Shown here one piece after another: positions 39,101 to 43,503 of a DNA stretch of 64,000 nucleotides (position 1 is the stretch's first letter; each line of letters begins with the position of its first letter). Origin of the DNA: Mactra quadrangularis (taxonomy: Eukaryota > Mollusca > Bivalvia > Venerida > Mactridae); contig CM046297.1 of assembly GCA_025267735.1 (NCBI GenBank), positions 36,110,011 to 36,174,010 of the forward strand. The letters are read 5' to 3'. The position numbers were made by a program, and so were the translations under genes. The notes beneath the pieces were generated by a model that was given only the letters and a program-made list of their open reading frames with translations, was not told the origin of the DNA and did not search any database.

Positions 39101-39919
39101 GATAGATTAATCTGATACCAAATTCTTGACACAAGGAAAATGATTTCTGAAGTTTCTGAGAAATTTGAATACATAACACAAAGAATGACTAGGTTTGTAT
39201 GAAGTGATGATTTTTTCACTGAGAAAAGGTAAAAATGAAAATTGTGTTTTTTCAGGTGAAACATATTTTTTTGTGAGTCATTTTTAAGTTTTGAATCATT
39301 TCATGATTTTAGGGGTGGTCTTAATTTAAATTTAAAGAAAATGTACTGTAGTAATGGAACAAATAAACAATGATATCCCTATTGCATGATTTAAGGTACT
39401 TTCATAAACTTAATTGAGTAAATTTTCACAGGTCAAGGGCTTAAGGACAGAGGATTGAGGTGAATACTTCAGGCAGGTGTACAAAGAAAGTAGTACCTAA
39501 TAATGGATTCATTTCATCTCAAATGTAGTCCAAAATAATGGCCATATTTATCATGCAACAGATATTAAAATCTCAATGACTCGGAGATTCAAAGACCACA
39601 CCCACTTTTTGACAGAAATATTACAACCGTGCCTCAAAAATTGAGACTCTAAACAAAGATATGGTTCATTTATAATGGTATAAAAGTATGGTAAAACAAG
39701 ATAATGACATTGATAACTGGATGAAACATCATGAAAATGCATTACAGAAAAATGAGAAATGAAAAAAAATATGATTTGAAAACTAAGGTAGTTCGAACTT
39801 ACTCGAAGAATGGCGAGGACCACCTTAGACCGTCCAGCCTGTACGGCGACAGTACTAATGGTGGTTGTGGAGGGTGTCCGTTCGGATAAATCCGTTACGT
39901 CAGAAGCTCGATCCGACAT
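1..39919 (-). CDS. CCDC141: CCDC141-like / titin-like giant gene: spectrin repeats plus at least ten Ig domains (3' end outside window)
   Basis: Forty exons join in one open frame of about 2570 codons, with every donor phase matching the next acceptor. The first ~1150 residues start MSDRASDVTDLSERTPSTTT / STVAVQAGRSKVVLAILR and continue CGEWIRVRVHQMEPDLMEVG, matching the CCDC141 N-terminus as I recall it (STTTVSSVAVQAG, then CGKWVQLQL). Nine to ten spectrin-like repeats follow, ending RLRHISELAIQLYG like the EATDLAQRLYG region of CCDC141. Vertebrate CCDC141 (CAMDI, a myosin-II/DISC1-associated coiled-coil protein) ends with one Ig domain; here ten I-set Ig domains plus PEVK-like and disordered linkers follow and the frame leaves the window open. 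A cytoskeletal or sarcomeric scaffold role is inferred from domain architecture. Splicing across 17871/17636 into the Ig part is phase-consistent but not proven by transcript data. Confidence 0.87.
590..807 (-). CDS. Ig-array exon 39: disordered Pro/Gln/Glu-rich linker
   Basis: 218 bp, starts phase 1 and ends phase 0 (CCT|GTAAGTC). It encodes ELPEAPPLPASMPPTLPFDQ, QPRRTEKEFYIPRSNKILES and KEEPEYQQVMEDEVSP. No domain is recognised. Confidence 0.86.
1240..1385 (-). CDS. Ig-array exon 38: second half of Ig 10
   Basis: 146 bp, starts phase 2 and ends phase 1. It encodes HKISVDEHTGRCTLIISHCR and DVGDYACIATNPVGETVTTA. The F-strand Cys and the DxGDYxC turn are present. Confidence 0.9.
1724..1949 (-). 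CDS. Ig-array exon 37: linker and first half of Ig 10
   Basis: 226 bp, starts phase 1 and ends phase 2. It encodes a Pro/Glu linker (FVPDISGPREERIPSPIEAV), then KPHFLERLQSTRLVEDTNII and QPFPEITWTKDGQKLWPD. The B-strand Cys is Ser (LESHV). Confidence 0.89.
2270..2416 (-). repeat. Dispersed ATT-tailed repeat, copy 1
   Basis: One of five copies of a ~140-bp sequence sharing CAGTATGTAAAATGCCATAT and ACATCAATACCGTGGATGAC and ending in a (TTA)n-like tail. Probably the 3' end of a non-LTR element or a LINE-tailed SINE. Confidence 0.7.
2470..3150 (-). CDS. Ig-array exon 36: PEVK-like linker plus Ig 9
   Basis: 681 bp, the longest exon of this gene, phase 1 to 1. The first ~130 residues are rich in Pro, Glu, Val and Lys (KEEPKPDKYRDHV, EEPETKPEKKVKSS) and repeat the motif R-[IL]-P-x-[YF]-G-[VI]-PVEE twice (RIPLYGVPVEE, RLPKFGIPVEE). 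Ig 9 follows: KPKFTRPLHDTNAREGDKVK, KPEPIVKWYRDETEIQSSTD and EDAGRFKCVITNADGSATSE. PEVK-like stretches are the spring segments of titin; elasticity here is inference. Confidence 0.92.
3501..3523. repeat. (CAAA)n microsatellite
   Basis: Five CAAA units plus CAA, 16 bp beyond the donor of Ig exon 35. Confidence 0.9.
3539..3826 (-). CDS. Ig-array exon 35: Ig 8, complete in one exon
   Basis: 288 bp, phase 1 to 1. It encodes IPPSFTERLYDISIKEGEPV, SPAPEVTWFREGKQLVSSPD and YEDAGQFTVQAKNQGGHTQV. Neither canonical Cys is present. A (CAAA)n tract begins 16 bp beyond the donor. Confidence 0.92.
4180..4377 (-). CDS. Ig-array exon 34: rest of Ig 7
   Basis: 198 bp, phase 1 to 1. It encodes KPEPTIKWYKGGKDISDGPD, MIPDVFTEDSGKYTCKASNV and GQASSTAELIVR. 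Trp and F-strand Cys are present. Confidence 0.91.
4921..5252 (-). CDS. Ig-array exon 33: Thr-rich linker with internal repeat, start of Ig 7
   Basis: 332 bp, starts phase 2 and ends phase 1. The first 80 residues are Thr/Ser-rich and hold an imperfect tandem repeat of about 20 residues: EHSTTLVTDVQPRYQPIKS followed by EHFATTITTDMQPKYKPVDL. Then IPPKFLQALKNVTTMEGTKV starts Ig 7, whose B-strand Cys is Gly (TFEGVV). Confidence 0.89.
5656..5891 (-). CDS. Ig-array exon 32: rest of Ig 6 and linker
   Basis: 236 bp, starts phase 0 and ends phase 2. It encodes VSWFVNGEPVVSQDYQITME and EDAGRFSVTAENPSGKATCS, then a linker ESKWTPMVPVVESRTFESK. Confidence 0.91.
6289..6582 (-). CDS. Ig-array exon 31: end of Ig 5, linker, start of Ig 6
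   Basis: 294 bp, phase 0 to 0. It encodes MTIPEVFAEDGGNYMVKATN and GEAKCYAKLTIKV (end of Ig 5), a linker rich in Arg, Thr and Glu (MRTTEVRRTKTEV) and PPEFLKLFQDKVVQPGDAVT with LDCVIVGSPKPK (start of Ig 6). Confidence 0.91.
6925..7115 (-). CDS. Ig-array exon 30: first half of Ig 5
   Basis: 191 bp, starts phase 1 and ends phase 0 (CAA|GTTAGT). A short Ser-rich linker (LSELSDASVGQEIS) is followed by APKFTQLLRDVNTQQGQRVT, LQCRVQGHPLPSVQWYKD and the start of strand D. Confidence 0.9.
7525..7705 (-). CDS. Ig-array exon 29: second half of Ig 4
   Basis: 181 bp, starts phase 0 and ends phase 1. It encodes VIWFHNEKPVKESSDIQLLF and EDAGNYRVTAKNEHGLAESA. Trp in strand C; Val replaces the F-strand Cys. 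Confidence 0.91.
8063..8198 (-). CDS. Ig-array exon 28: first half of Ig 4
   Basis: 136 bp, starts phase 2 and ends phase 0. It encodes EEMSVASTEEPIAPTFTQQL, EVMEGARVRLDCVLIGNPEP and E. The A-strand and B-strand Cys of an I-set domain. Confidence 0.9.
9316..9357 (-). CDS. Candidate 42-bp microexon with a GC donor
   Basis: Acceptor CTACTTTTCCAG|TGA, donor AAAG|GCAAGTTA, the strong form of the rare GC-AG class. It is 42 bp, phase 2 to 2, open as EISILSASQTTLE. Like the 33-bp microexon it starts T|GAA and sits in the same 3.7-kb interval. If real, it is an optional linker exon. Confidence 0.35.
10419..10451 (-). CDS. Ig-array exon 27: 33-bp microexon, linker
   Basis: Acceptor ATATCCACAG|TGA and donor CCTGT|GTAAGTTG (perfect GTAAGT). 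Its 33 bp run phase 2 to 2, exactly fitting between exon 26 (ends GC|) and exon 28 (starts T|GAG). It encodes ESPILKVEKP, with the split flanking codons giving Ala and Val. In-frame skipping is possible, so it may be alternatively used. Confidence 0.7.
11909..12057 (-). CDS. Ig-array exon 26: second half of Ig 3
   Basis: 149 bp, starts phase 0 and ends phase 2 (GC|GTAAGTAT). It encodes ITIETTRSTLELTEAFPEDS and EYSVSVRNPLGEVRSSCVIT. Classic EDSGxYxVxxxNxxGE F-strand turn. Confidence 0.88.
12190..12380. mobile_element. Old SINE-like remnant
   Basis: Shares GGCGGTCAGTCAACCTACTC with the body of the SINE at 48881-49062. Its other end, GAATCAGTGGTAGGA, is the reverse complement of a segment of the element at 61638-61800. 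Composite or degraded; boundaries approximate. Confidence 0.45.
12480..12637 (-). CDS. Ig-array exon 25: first half of Ig 3
   Basis: 158 bp, starts phase 1 and ends phase 0. It encodes AQVPVIQQQLPKEVVGAEGK and SPAPQVIWYRGQDKITPS. The C-strand Trp is present; the B-strand Cys is replaced (RLEIVF). Confidence 0.87.
12638..14953. other. 2.3-kb intron between Ig 2 and Ig 3
   Basis: AT-rich, no supported exon. A CTGTCCCC stretch after TTTTCAG near 14473 looks like an acceptor but hits an immediate stop in the required frame. The segment near 14540-14650 resembles an old dispersed repeat without clear ends. Confidence 0.5.
14954..15250 (-). CDS. Ig-array exon 24: Ig 2, complete in one exon
   Basis: 297 bp, phase 1 to 1. 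It encodes HPEFTKNLKSVDALEGSPFA, FECHIMGIPSPTISWYRDE and YTCRAINPGGEASSSARLTV. It is the only domain of the array with both canonical cysteines (FEC and YTC); it also has a CC pair in the middle (NGTCCLKI). Confidence 0.92.
15602..15660. repeat. Hairpin element 1
   Basis: GCTGGCTTAGCGCGAAACAG pairs with CGTTTCACGCTAAGCCGGC around a loop containing TTGAGTTACAAC. Stem of about 22 bp with few mismatches. Confidence 0.6.
16129..16191 (-). CDS. Candidate 63-bp cassette exon between Ig 1 and Ig 2
   Basis: Acceptor TTTTTATCAG|AAC and donor AATG|GTATGATA enclose 63 bp open in the required phase (1 to 1). It would insert EQLQHVTTWHDLRLPDVIQF plus Asn and Gly between the two Ig domains. Phase symmetry and good borders support it; the lack of a recognisable domain and the AT-rich surroundings argue for caution. 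Confidence 0.35.
16921..17141 (-). CDS. Ig-array exon 23: rest of Ig 1
   Basis: 221 bp, completes the Lys codon and ends phase 1. It encodes VIFECHIESEITFEVRWFKD and ATLTIEETFSEDTARYTVKV, then GEAESSAYLHVK. The B-strand Cys and C-strand Trp are present; the F-strand Cys is Val. Confidence 0.9.
17503..17636 (-). CDS. Ig-array exon 22: linker and start of Ig 1
   Basis: 134 bp, starts phase 0 and ends two bases into a Lys codon. A Glu/Pro-rich linker (EQGQPQEPAVEEFVPMEV) is followed by PPRITQHLKNAEVMEGT, the A-strand signature of an I-set Ig domain (PxF/ITxxLxxxxVxEG). Confidence 0.88.
17871..17977 (-). CDS. CCDC141: CCDC141-like exon 21: final helix before the Ig array
   Basis: 107 bp, completes the Gly codon and ends phase 0 (CTG|GTAAGTG). 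It encodes DEGPSRVHNIHVQYQDLMQS and ADNEVAKLKQSL, a helix corresponding to the KHKEVLESVTELCESL part of CCDC141. It is separated from exon 20 by the repeat-filled intron at 18.0-19.1 kb. Confidence 0.87.
18013..19070. repeat. Complex element with a ~155-185-bp tandem core
   Basis: Six units share GTCACATGAGATGTGGTTGA and AAGGAACATATATTTAAAG, anchored at 18061, 18216, 18380, 18534, 18695 and 18879. The left end has AACAAGAGCTGTC...GACAGC (small hairpin) followed by CTCGACTTAGTAAG; the right end has a GGACGC/GACGCC triplet run (18998-19029) and CTTCGTAAAGTCGAGC, an imperfect inverse of the left CTCGACTTAGTAAG. Together it looks like one mobile or satellite-like unit inserted in an intron. Confidence 0.7.
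19504..19687 (-). CDS. CCDC141: CCDC141-like exon 20: last coiled-coil region
   Basis: 184 bp, starts phase 0 and ends one base into a Gly codon (TATG|GTAAGTG). It encodes SELWMTEGNNMLVSLVPRAN and RLRHISELAIQLYG. It matches the FWYEDASATVVRV ... EATDLAQRLYG segment of CCDC141 as I recall it, which precedes the C-terminal linker and Ig domain there too. Confidence 0.9.
20183..20374 (-). CDS. CCDC141: CCDC141-like exon 19: repeat 9, helices B-C
   Basis: 192 bp, phase 0 to 0. It encodes LIEKKIQNFTSTAELMVQDE and IRREIDLLNTKWTTFHTSV, ending SIEYFKLIEE. The HIRREIDLLNTKW segment carries the helix-C Trp. Confidence 0.88.
20835..20957 (-). CDS. CCDC141: CCDC141-like exon 18: repeat 9, helix A
   Basis: 123 bp, phase 0 to 0. 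It encodes IHSEIDELHHHLQARRGSYG and KMTSQAFKQFEMTVE. The helix-A Trp is replaced by Leu. Confidence 0.85.
21242..21391 (-). CDS. CCDC141: CCDC141-like exon 17: repeat 8, second part
   Basis: 150 bp, phase 0 to 0, borders CTTCAG|GAT and CAG|GTGGGTA. It encodes DAEAEAKDDVQRVLGATDEY and RWNNTWEEQERRLRQNLQI. It is a highly charged helix. Confidence 0.85.
21838..22014 (-). CDS. CCDC141: CCDC141-like exon 16: repeat 8, first part
   Basis: 177 bp, phase 0 to 0, borders CTTATAG|CTT and ACA|GTGAGTT. It encodes LDKLIERTEKEYLESELPSD and HKRKKQEISHLINYTAEEGE. The donor is flanked by an intronic ATCAAAGTACTG motif. Confidence 0.86.
22435..22623 (-). CDS. CCDC141: CCDC141-like exon 15: repeat 7, helices B-C
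   Basis: 189 bp, phase 0 to 0. It encodes KAQAEIEEHLKTAELLSLKG and VNELVKVHQRFQARIHEY, ending MTIQFFKNLDQ. It follows either version of the duplicated helix-A exon. Confidence 0.89.
22624..25154. other. 2.5-kb intron downstream of the duplicated exons
   Basis: No supported exon. CCAAT/ATTGG-type words cluster at 22910-23040. A direct repeat of TAAGTTTTTTGTGATTGAC occurs near 24496-24532. Nothing else is recognised. Confidence 0.5.
25155..25283 (-). CDS. CCDC141: CCDC141-like exon 14: helix-A exon, version 2 of a duplicated pair
   Basis: 129 bp, phase 0 to 0, borders ATACAG|AGT and CAG|GTAGAAA. It encodes SIDWVMAIEKEQFEPYLSGY and LDEAQQLQNKLQEFEPTAQ. This version keeps the canonical helix-A Trp that version 1 lacks. 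It lies 370 bp downstream of version 1. Confidence 0.87.
25654..25779 (-). CDS. CCDC141: CCDC141-like exon 13: helix-A exon, version 1 of a duplicated pair
   Basis: 126 bp, phase 0 to 0, borders GTTACAG|TCT and GAG|GTAATTT. It encodes SIDRVQKLEADFFPVLAGEL and IEAANEYQQRLDNFMPEFE. It is clearly related to the next exon (shared SIDxV, F-x-P-x-L-x-G-x-LG-x-S). Because both are helix-A exons of similar length and phase, they may be used as alternatives. Confidence 0.87.
26672..26815 (-). repeat. Dispersed ATT-tailed repeat, copy 2
   Basis: Shares AACAATGACATGGCACATGG, CAGTATGTAAAATGCCATAT and AGAGATAAATCTCTTATTTC with the other copies. Tail (ATA)n at 26672-26686. Confidence 0.72.
26966..27145 (-). 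CDS. CCDC141: CCDC141-like exon 12: repeat 6, second part
   Basis: 180 bp, phase 0 to 0, borders TTTATAG|ATC and AAG|GTAGGTG. It encodes ITDDSSLQIRRTIQTVESTL and FLTTQWESWQTHVSTSRQF, ending FIQDARK. There are three Trp, unusual for one half-repeat. Confidence 0.87.
27666..27836 (-). CDS. CCDC141: CCDC141-like exon 11: repeat 6, first part
   Basis: 171 bp, phase 0 to 0. It encodes NSNCMRSLEHTLRSDTENLQ and EELWSEVETTFRDLDDKGRE. Predicted helical throughout. Confidence 0.88.
28225..28416 (-). CDS. CCDC141: CCDC141-like exon 10: repeat 5, helices B-C
   Basis: 192 bp, phase 0 to 0. It encodes DKNAELQTLVEAAMSMVKSG and EKVEHLQVQITRLHSVIEVR, ending VSFQRLVQQ. It is the BC half of the recurring 123+192 exon module. 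Confidence 0.89.
28820..28942 (-). CDS. CCDC141: CCDC141-like exon 9: repeat 5, helix A
   Basis: 123 bp, phase 0 to 0. It encodes IQTWMTQIIQSTLSRHCDMG and EATDFLQIHEQLEEDIR. Trp is at helix-A position 4 and an IHEQLEEDI helix-B start follows. Confidence 0.88.
29256..29369 (-). CDS. CCDC141: CCDC141-like exon 8: repeat 4, helix C
   Basis: 114 bp, phase 0 to 0, donor AGT|GTAAGT. It encodes MQQLQNRCSELESLCKARRA and ERSQSYLHFQESY. The Met is internal, not a start. Confidence 0.87.
29549..29618. repeat. Hairpin element 2
   Basis: GGGCTGAAC...TTGTAACT pairs with GGAGTTACAAAAGTGTTTCG and TTCAGCCC. It shares the GAGTTACAA core and GAAAC word with hairpin 1. Confidence 0.5.
29719..29916 (-). CDS. 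CCDC141: CCDC141-like exon 7: repeat 4, first part
   Basis: 198 bp, phase 0 to 0. It encodes ALERLSEIEVQLNIQDLPRN and ERHSQLSNVIVEVSTAAQTE, then GRLLLERVSRDD. The base composition is richer in G and C than the flanking introns. Confidence 0.9.
30379..30570 (-). CDS. CCDC141: CCDC141-like exon 6: repeat 3, helices B-C
   Basis: 192 bp, phase 0 to 0. It encodes DIQETVLRLVRNADQLLRRT and RRRLQEVDTECENFMIKL, ending AVSFFERSET. Amphipathic heptads without Pro support a coiled coil. Confidence 0.9.
30870..30989 (-). CDS. CCDC141: CCDC141-like exon 5: repeat 3, helix A
   Basis: 120 bp, phase 0 to 0, borders TTACAG|GTA and AGA|GTAAGTG. It encodes VLTWYRVTGTAQLQRTDLGN and KAIQADHQRFEHQAR. It has the Trp, the L-G-x-S turn and the DH motif of a helix-A exon. 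Confidence 0.88.
31049..31192 (+). repeat. Dispersed ATT-tailed repeat, copy 3
   Basis: Opposite orientation to copies 1, 2 and 4. It reads TTTTTGTGTTATCCCCGATA and GGCATTTTACATATTGTAAT and ends in ATTATTATTAT. Confidence 0.7.
31434..31787 (-). CDS. CCDC141: CCDC141-like exon 4: whole spectrin repeat 2
   Basis: 354 bp, phase 0 to 0. A single exon carries an entire repeat: FETQMEQAQSRFASL (helix A), HQEIKQDILEASKSTLDLGH (helix B) and GIEHLLEMLQDRRRRLEDLW (helix C). LLEMLQDRRRRL matches LLELLQDRRRQL of CCDC141. Most other repeats here are split over two exons. Confidence 0.93.
32244..32435 (-). CDS. CCDC141: CCDC141-like exon 3: spectrin repeat 1, helices B-C
   Basis: 192 bp, phase 0 to 0. 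It encodes AKEEEIKQLLSRADSYA and VYSAMSDTLAEAWRDLNEKL, closely matching VYDAMAETLGEAWAAL of CCDC141. This is the second strong anchor for the gene assignment. Confidence 0.93.
33678..33730 (-). mobile_element. SINE head fragment
   Basis: The minus strand reads GGCTAGCTCAGTTGGTAGCA and then CGCAAGTCTACTGATCAAGG, nearly identical to the head of the SINE at 48881-49062. Only the tRNA-like part remains. Confidence 0.65.
35712..35899. mobile_element. Palindromic MITE, copy C
   Basis: Left arm AAACTGTCAGTAGCTTTTAC and ATTAACCCTACTTATTTAAA; right arm TTTAAATCAGTGAGTTTATG, CCACAGACAGTCAAATAAAT. The most diverged of the three. Confidence 0.6.
35916..35991. repeat. Hairpin element 3
   Basis: TCGCGGACTTAGCGCATAAT / GGTCGTAACTC pairs with GAGTTACCACTGTTTTGCAC / TAAGCCTGCGA. 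GGCTTAGCGC and GTAACTC are shared with hairpin 1. Confidence 0.55.
36065..36187 (-). CDS. CCDC141: CCDC141-like exon 2: spectrin repeat 1, helix A
   Basis: 123 bp, phase 0 to 0, borders TTTTCAG|TGT and CAG|GTGAGTC. It encodes CGEWIRVRVHQMEPDLMEVG and AEHDQLLSKLQ, matching CCDC141 CGKWVQLQL...LLEIGSS as I recall it. The intron before it is 3.6 kb. Confidence 0.92.
37033..37222. mobile_element. Palindromic MITE, copy B
   Basis: Left arm TTCAACTGTCAGTGATGTAT and ACATTAACCCCGCTGATTTA; right arm TTTATTAATGCACCATTGAC and AGTTGAATAAAAATTTAA. Same ends as copy A, longer centre. Confidence 0.72.
37585..37602. repeat. Poly-G run of 18
   Basis: Uninterrupted G homopolymer in an AT-rich intron (poly-C on the transcribed strand). 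Confidence 0.9.
39803..39919 (-). CDS. CCDC141: CCDC141-like exon 1 (initiator Met)
   Basis: 117 bp of coding sequence from ATG at 39919 to CGA|GTAAGTTC, phase 0. It encodes a Ser/Thr-rich start, then STTTISTVAVQAGRSKVVLA and ILR, the diagnostic N-terminal signature of CCDC141. The ATG sits in context AAATATGT. No acceptor upstream keeps the frame, so this is a first coding exon. Translation could not begin later without losing the conserved block. Confidence 0.9.
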
Positions 39920-40045
39920 ATTTGTTTCTTTTTTGTTTAAATATCCTTATATCACATAGAGTTACTATCACACATTTGAAAGAGTTTAATTTCCAATTTC
40001 AAAAGGGAGTAAGCAGCTAGCGACATTAAATCTCAAAAATTTTCT

Positions 40046-40055
40046 TTATTTTTAA
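40046..40055 (-). promoter_or_regulatory. MEF2-like element upstream of the CCDC141-like start
   Basis: The minus strand reads TTAAAAATAA, a full match to the MEF2 consensus YTA(A/T)4TAR, about 130 bp upstream of the presumed initiator ATG at 39919. MEF2 sites are common in muscle promoters, which fits the Ig-rich product. In AT-rich DNA such a match can easily arise by chance, so this is only suggestive. Confidence 0.3.
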
Positions 40056-40895
40056 AGCGAAATTATGCAATTCACTAAATAGCAATGCATGCAGTTCGGC
40101 TCTTGTTTCAACACTAATCTTTCCTCTGAACAAATTCTCAGACTTTACCTATCAGTTTTGGAACATTCCATTCTGGAAAAAACAAGGGGTGCCAAGATAA
40201 GATCTAGCTATTTAGCCCCTTTTTAATCAAGTATGTTATAGCTAATAAGTGCTGCAAATAAAAGGGCTCAGCCCCTTATACATAAAAATTAATTGCAATG
40301 TTCACATTCAGTTATCAAAACCCCATATTTCACACACATAAATAGCTTGGAACCATAAAACCCCCCACATAAAAATTGTAATAACCCAATGGGAACCAGC
40401 TGTCAGATAAAACCAGGAACCAGGGTGCCATATAAGGCAGACTCTATTATCAGTACAGTGTTATCTAACTAAAGGTAGACTGCTACTGAAATTATACAGG
40501 TATATAGACTAGCTTCAAACCCTCTAAATCTAAAACCAGTCAAAAATTATATAAATGAGCATAAAATGGCTTATATAAATTTCTGAATACTGGTTTGTCA
40601 TTTGGCACAAAACCCAAGTTATGAAGGGAGGCCTAAAGATCAGACCTGGGGTTGTTCAGACTGGTTGTACCTTAGTCTTAATCCAGGGGAATTTGAATTT
40701 TGTAACAAAATTTGGATACCATGATATGTTGGCCATGATTTTACATAAATATTCTCAGTTAAGAATAAGATGATAATGAATTAATTAAGACCAATTAAAA
40801 ACCAATTATCATGCTATTGATAATGATAAGGGGAAAAAGTTAACACATGAAGCTTAGAAATAGTCTGAAAATAGCCTATAATGTTGTCCAATTAG

Positions 40896-41177
40896 GTAAC
40901 CAGCCAAGTTGGCTCAGTGGATGGTGCGCTTATTTTCAAACCAGAGGTGCTTGGTTCAATGCCGGGGCAGAGCCTTCATATCTTTCTGGAGTGTGGTTTT
41001 TCCGTTAACCATTCTCCAGCCTACATTTGTGTCAAGAAAGGAGGTTGTCAGCCACTGTTAGGTGCTTGATAATAGAATCTTGAATCTAGAGATCGAGGAT
41101 CGTGAGTGCTACAACTGACTGCTGCAATATGACCAAAAATGTTGTGAAGTGGCATAATGCACGAAACATGACATTAT
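40896..41177 (+). mobile_element. tRNA-derived SINE
   Basis: The head contains a pol III A box TGGCTCAGTGG (40910-40920) and a B box GGTTCAATGCC (40953-40963), spaced as in tRNA genes. It is followed by a body of about 200 bp and an ATAATA tail that merges with the LINE tail at 41178. It does not fold as an intact tRNA. Confidence 0.75.
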
Positions 41178-43503
41178 AATAATAATAATAATAATAACGA
41201 CTTTATTTATTGTGGATAACATATTTGGTGTGAACCAATTTTCAATATGGTCCACACAGATATTTACAGTGTACATACATAATAATAATAGCAAAGAGAA
41301 ACAAAAGTTTAGATTCATTATTATACATACTGAAATTGATAGGCAAATTAAGAGTTTGAATATATAAACATACATGAAACGTAATTAAGTATCATAAAAG
41401 GAGACAGTTCATGAAATATGTGAATTTATCATATAAATTGACATGATAATTTTAAACTAATGCGGTATATACAAACATTTTTTAATGATAAAATAACATG
41501 TATTTACATAGCACAACCAGAGTACTTCCACCTAAGATAGTTAGTCTTAAACTTACTAAGAGAATCTGACTTTCGAACATATAAAGGAATTGAATTCCAA
41601 ATCACAGGGCCAGAATAACTGAGGGATTTACGAAAAAATTCTAGTTTAGGTTTTGGGACAGAAATTATTTTTTGGTCATGAGATCTAAGAGTATGGCCAT
41701 GATTGGGGTTTTGAGAGTGAAACAAGGAGCATAAATAATCTGGACCACTATTATTCAGGGATTTAAACATTAGTATTGCTTTTTTGTAAATGATTCTATC
41801 TGGGAAAGGCATCCATTTAAGTTCCTTAAAGAGGTCAGCTGAGGGAGTTGTTAGATCTTGATCTAAAATAATTCTTGCTGCTCTTTTTTGAAATTTGATA
41901 ACAGTATCTAATAGTTCAGTACTGCAGTTTCCCCAAATAGTGCAACAGTAGTCTAGATGGGGTAGAATATAAGCATTGAAAAATAATTTACGGGAATGAA
42001 TACTTAGAAAAGTTTTAATACGTAGTAGAAGATATAAATTAATATTACATACTTTAAGTGTTTTTTCAACTTGAAACTTCCAGTTAAGATTATGGTCAAC
42101 ATTTACTCCTAACAGCTTTTCAGTAGTAGAGTACATTAAATTTTGGTCTTTCATTTGTAAAGGATTTATATTTGTGTGAGCTAAAACTCTATTATTGTTT
42201 GCAGATGTGGATATGAACATTGCCTTAGTTTTAGACACATTTGGTAACATGGAATTTTGTTCACACCATTTAGAAACGATATCAATATTTGTTTGAAGTT
42301 CATTATGTACTTCACTTAAGGTTTTACCTTTTGCAGACAAAGTTGTATCATCAGCAAACATATCAACATTAGAGTGTTGTATATGTAGCGGTAAATCATT
42401 TATATATAAAATGAACAGTATTGGTCCAAGAACTGAGCCTTGGGGGACACCCGCTGTTATTTCTTGGGCATCAGATAAACTTCCTGATACACAAACTTTT
42501 TGGGTGCGATTTGTTAAGTATGACTTAAACCACTCAACTGTGTTGTCGCTAAAGTGGTAGAGTTTAAGTTTACTTAAAAGTAGCGAATGATTAACAAGAT
42601 CAAAAGCTTTGGTCAGGTCTAGAAATATTGTTCCTACGTAGTTCTTGTCATTGATTGATGTAATCCAGTCATCTATAATAGAGGTAAGTGCTGTCTCACA
42701 TGAATGATTTGGGCGAAACCCAGATTGTTTTGAATGAAGAAGTTTATTTTCTTCTAAAAATGTTTGCACATAACTTGATACATGTTTTTCAAAGATTTTG
42801 GATAAAACCGGCAATACAGATATTGGCCTGTAGTTATTTTTATCAGATTTTGAACCTTTTTTAAAGATAGGAGTTATTTTTGCTTCTTTAAATTTAGAGG
42901 GGAATTTACATCTAATGATACTTAGATTAATTATTTTAGTTAGGGGTTTTGCTATGACAGTAGAACTAACTTTAAGAATTTTAGGACCAATATCATCTAG
43001 ACCTGTAGATTTGGTGTCATCCAAAGCTTTTAGTTCTTTAATAATAACATTTTCTGTAACTAAAGGTATATCAAAAATCTTTTGATCAATTTTACTATCA
43101 ACAAAATGTTTGACAATTTCTTCACTAGGTAGATCTAGGCATTGTGGTGGATCAGGAACCATTTTGAATATATTAGCAAAAAATGAATTAAAAGTTTGTG
43201 CCGTGGTAAAAGGATCTAAAATTGGGTTTCCATGATCATCATTAATGAAATTAGTTTGATGATTTGTTTCTTTTCCTGATATTTCTTTGATGTTCTTCCA
43301 TAATGATTTAGTATTTTTCTTGCAATCATTAATTGTTTTAGAATAAAATGCCTTCTTTGATGTATAAGAAATTGTTTTAACTTTTTGTCTCCAGTATTTA
43401 AATTGATCTTCATTTCCTACTTTTTTGGCATGATTTTTAGCACTGATTGCATCAGCTATTTCTGAGTTGAACCAATCTGGTTGTTGTTTAAATTTAACAT
43501 TAT
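41178..43503 (-). mobile_element. 5'-truncated CR1/jockey-like non-LTR retrotransposon
   Basis: The minus strand carries a reverse-transcriptase frame and ends in a (TTA)n microsatellite tail after AATAAAGTCG at the low-coordinate side, typical of CR1/L2-like LINEs. The 5' side breaks off at about 43503 where the frame meets a stop, so the endonuclease domain is absent. The retained pre-RT segment has DWFNSEI (an xxWFNxE motif common just after the endonuclease). The 3' end abuts the tail of a SINE in opposite orientation. Confidence 0.85.

Larger units (their letters stand above)
36188..39802. other. 3.6-kb first intron of the CCDC141-like gene
   Basis: Holds a palindromic MITE (37033-37222) and an 18-bp poly-G run (37585-37602). 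A short open stretch at 39043-39264 was judged not to be an exon. Confidence 0.55.

Noticed and set aside
39043..39264. Short frame ending DTGVEEFQKFLGW on the minus strand
   Set aside because: No acceptor/donor pair keeps the phase-0 link between exons 1 and 2, and CCDC141 has no sequence at this point.
43216..43413. Short second frame beside the reverse transcriptase, suggesting a frameshift
   Set aside because: The RT frame itself is open from 43504 to the stop at 41504 without break; the other frame is only a shadow.
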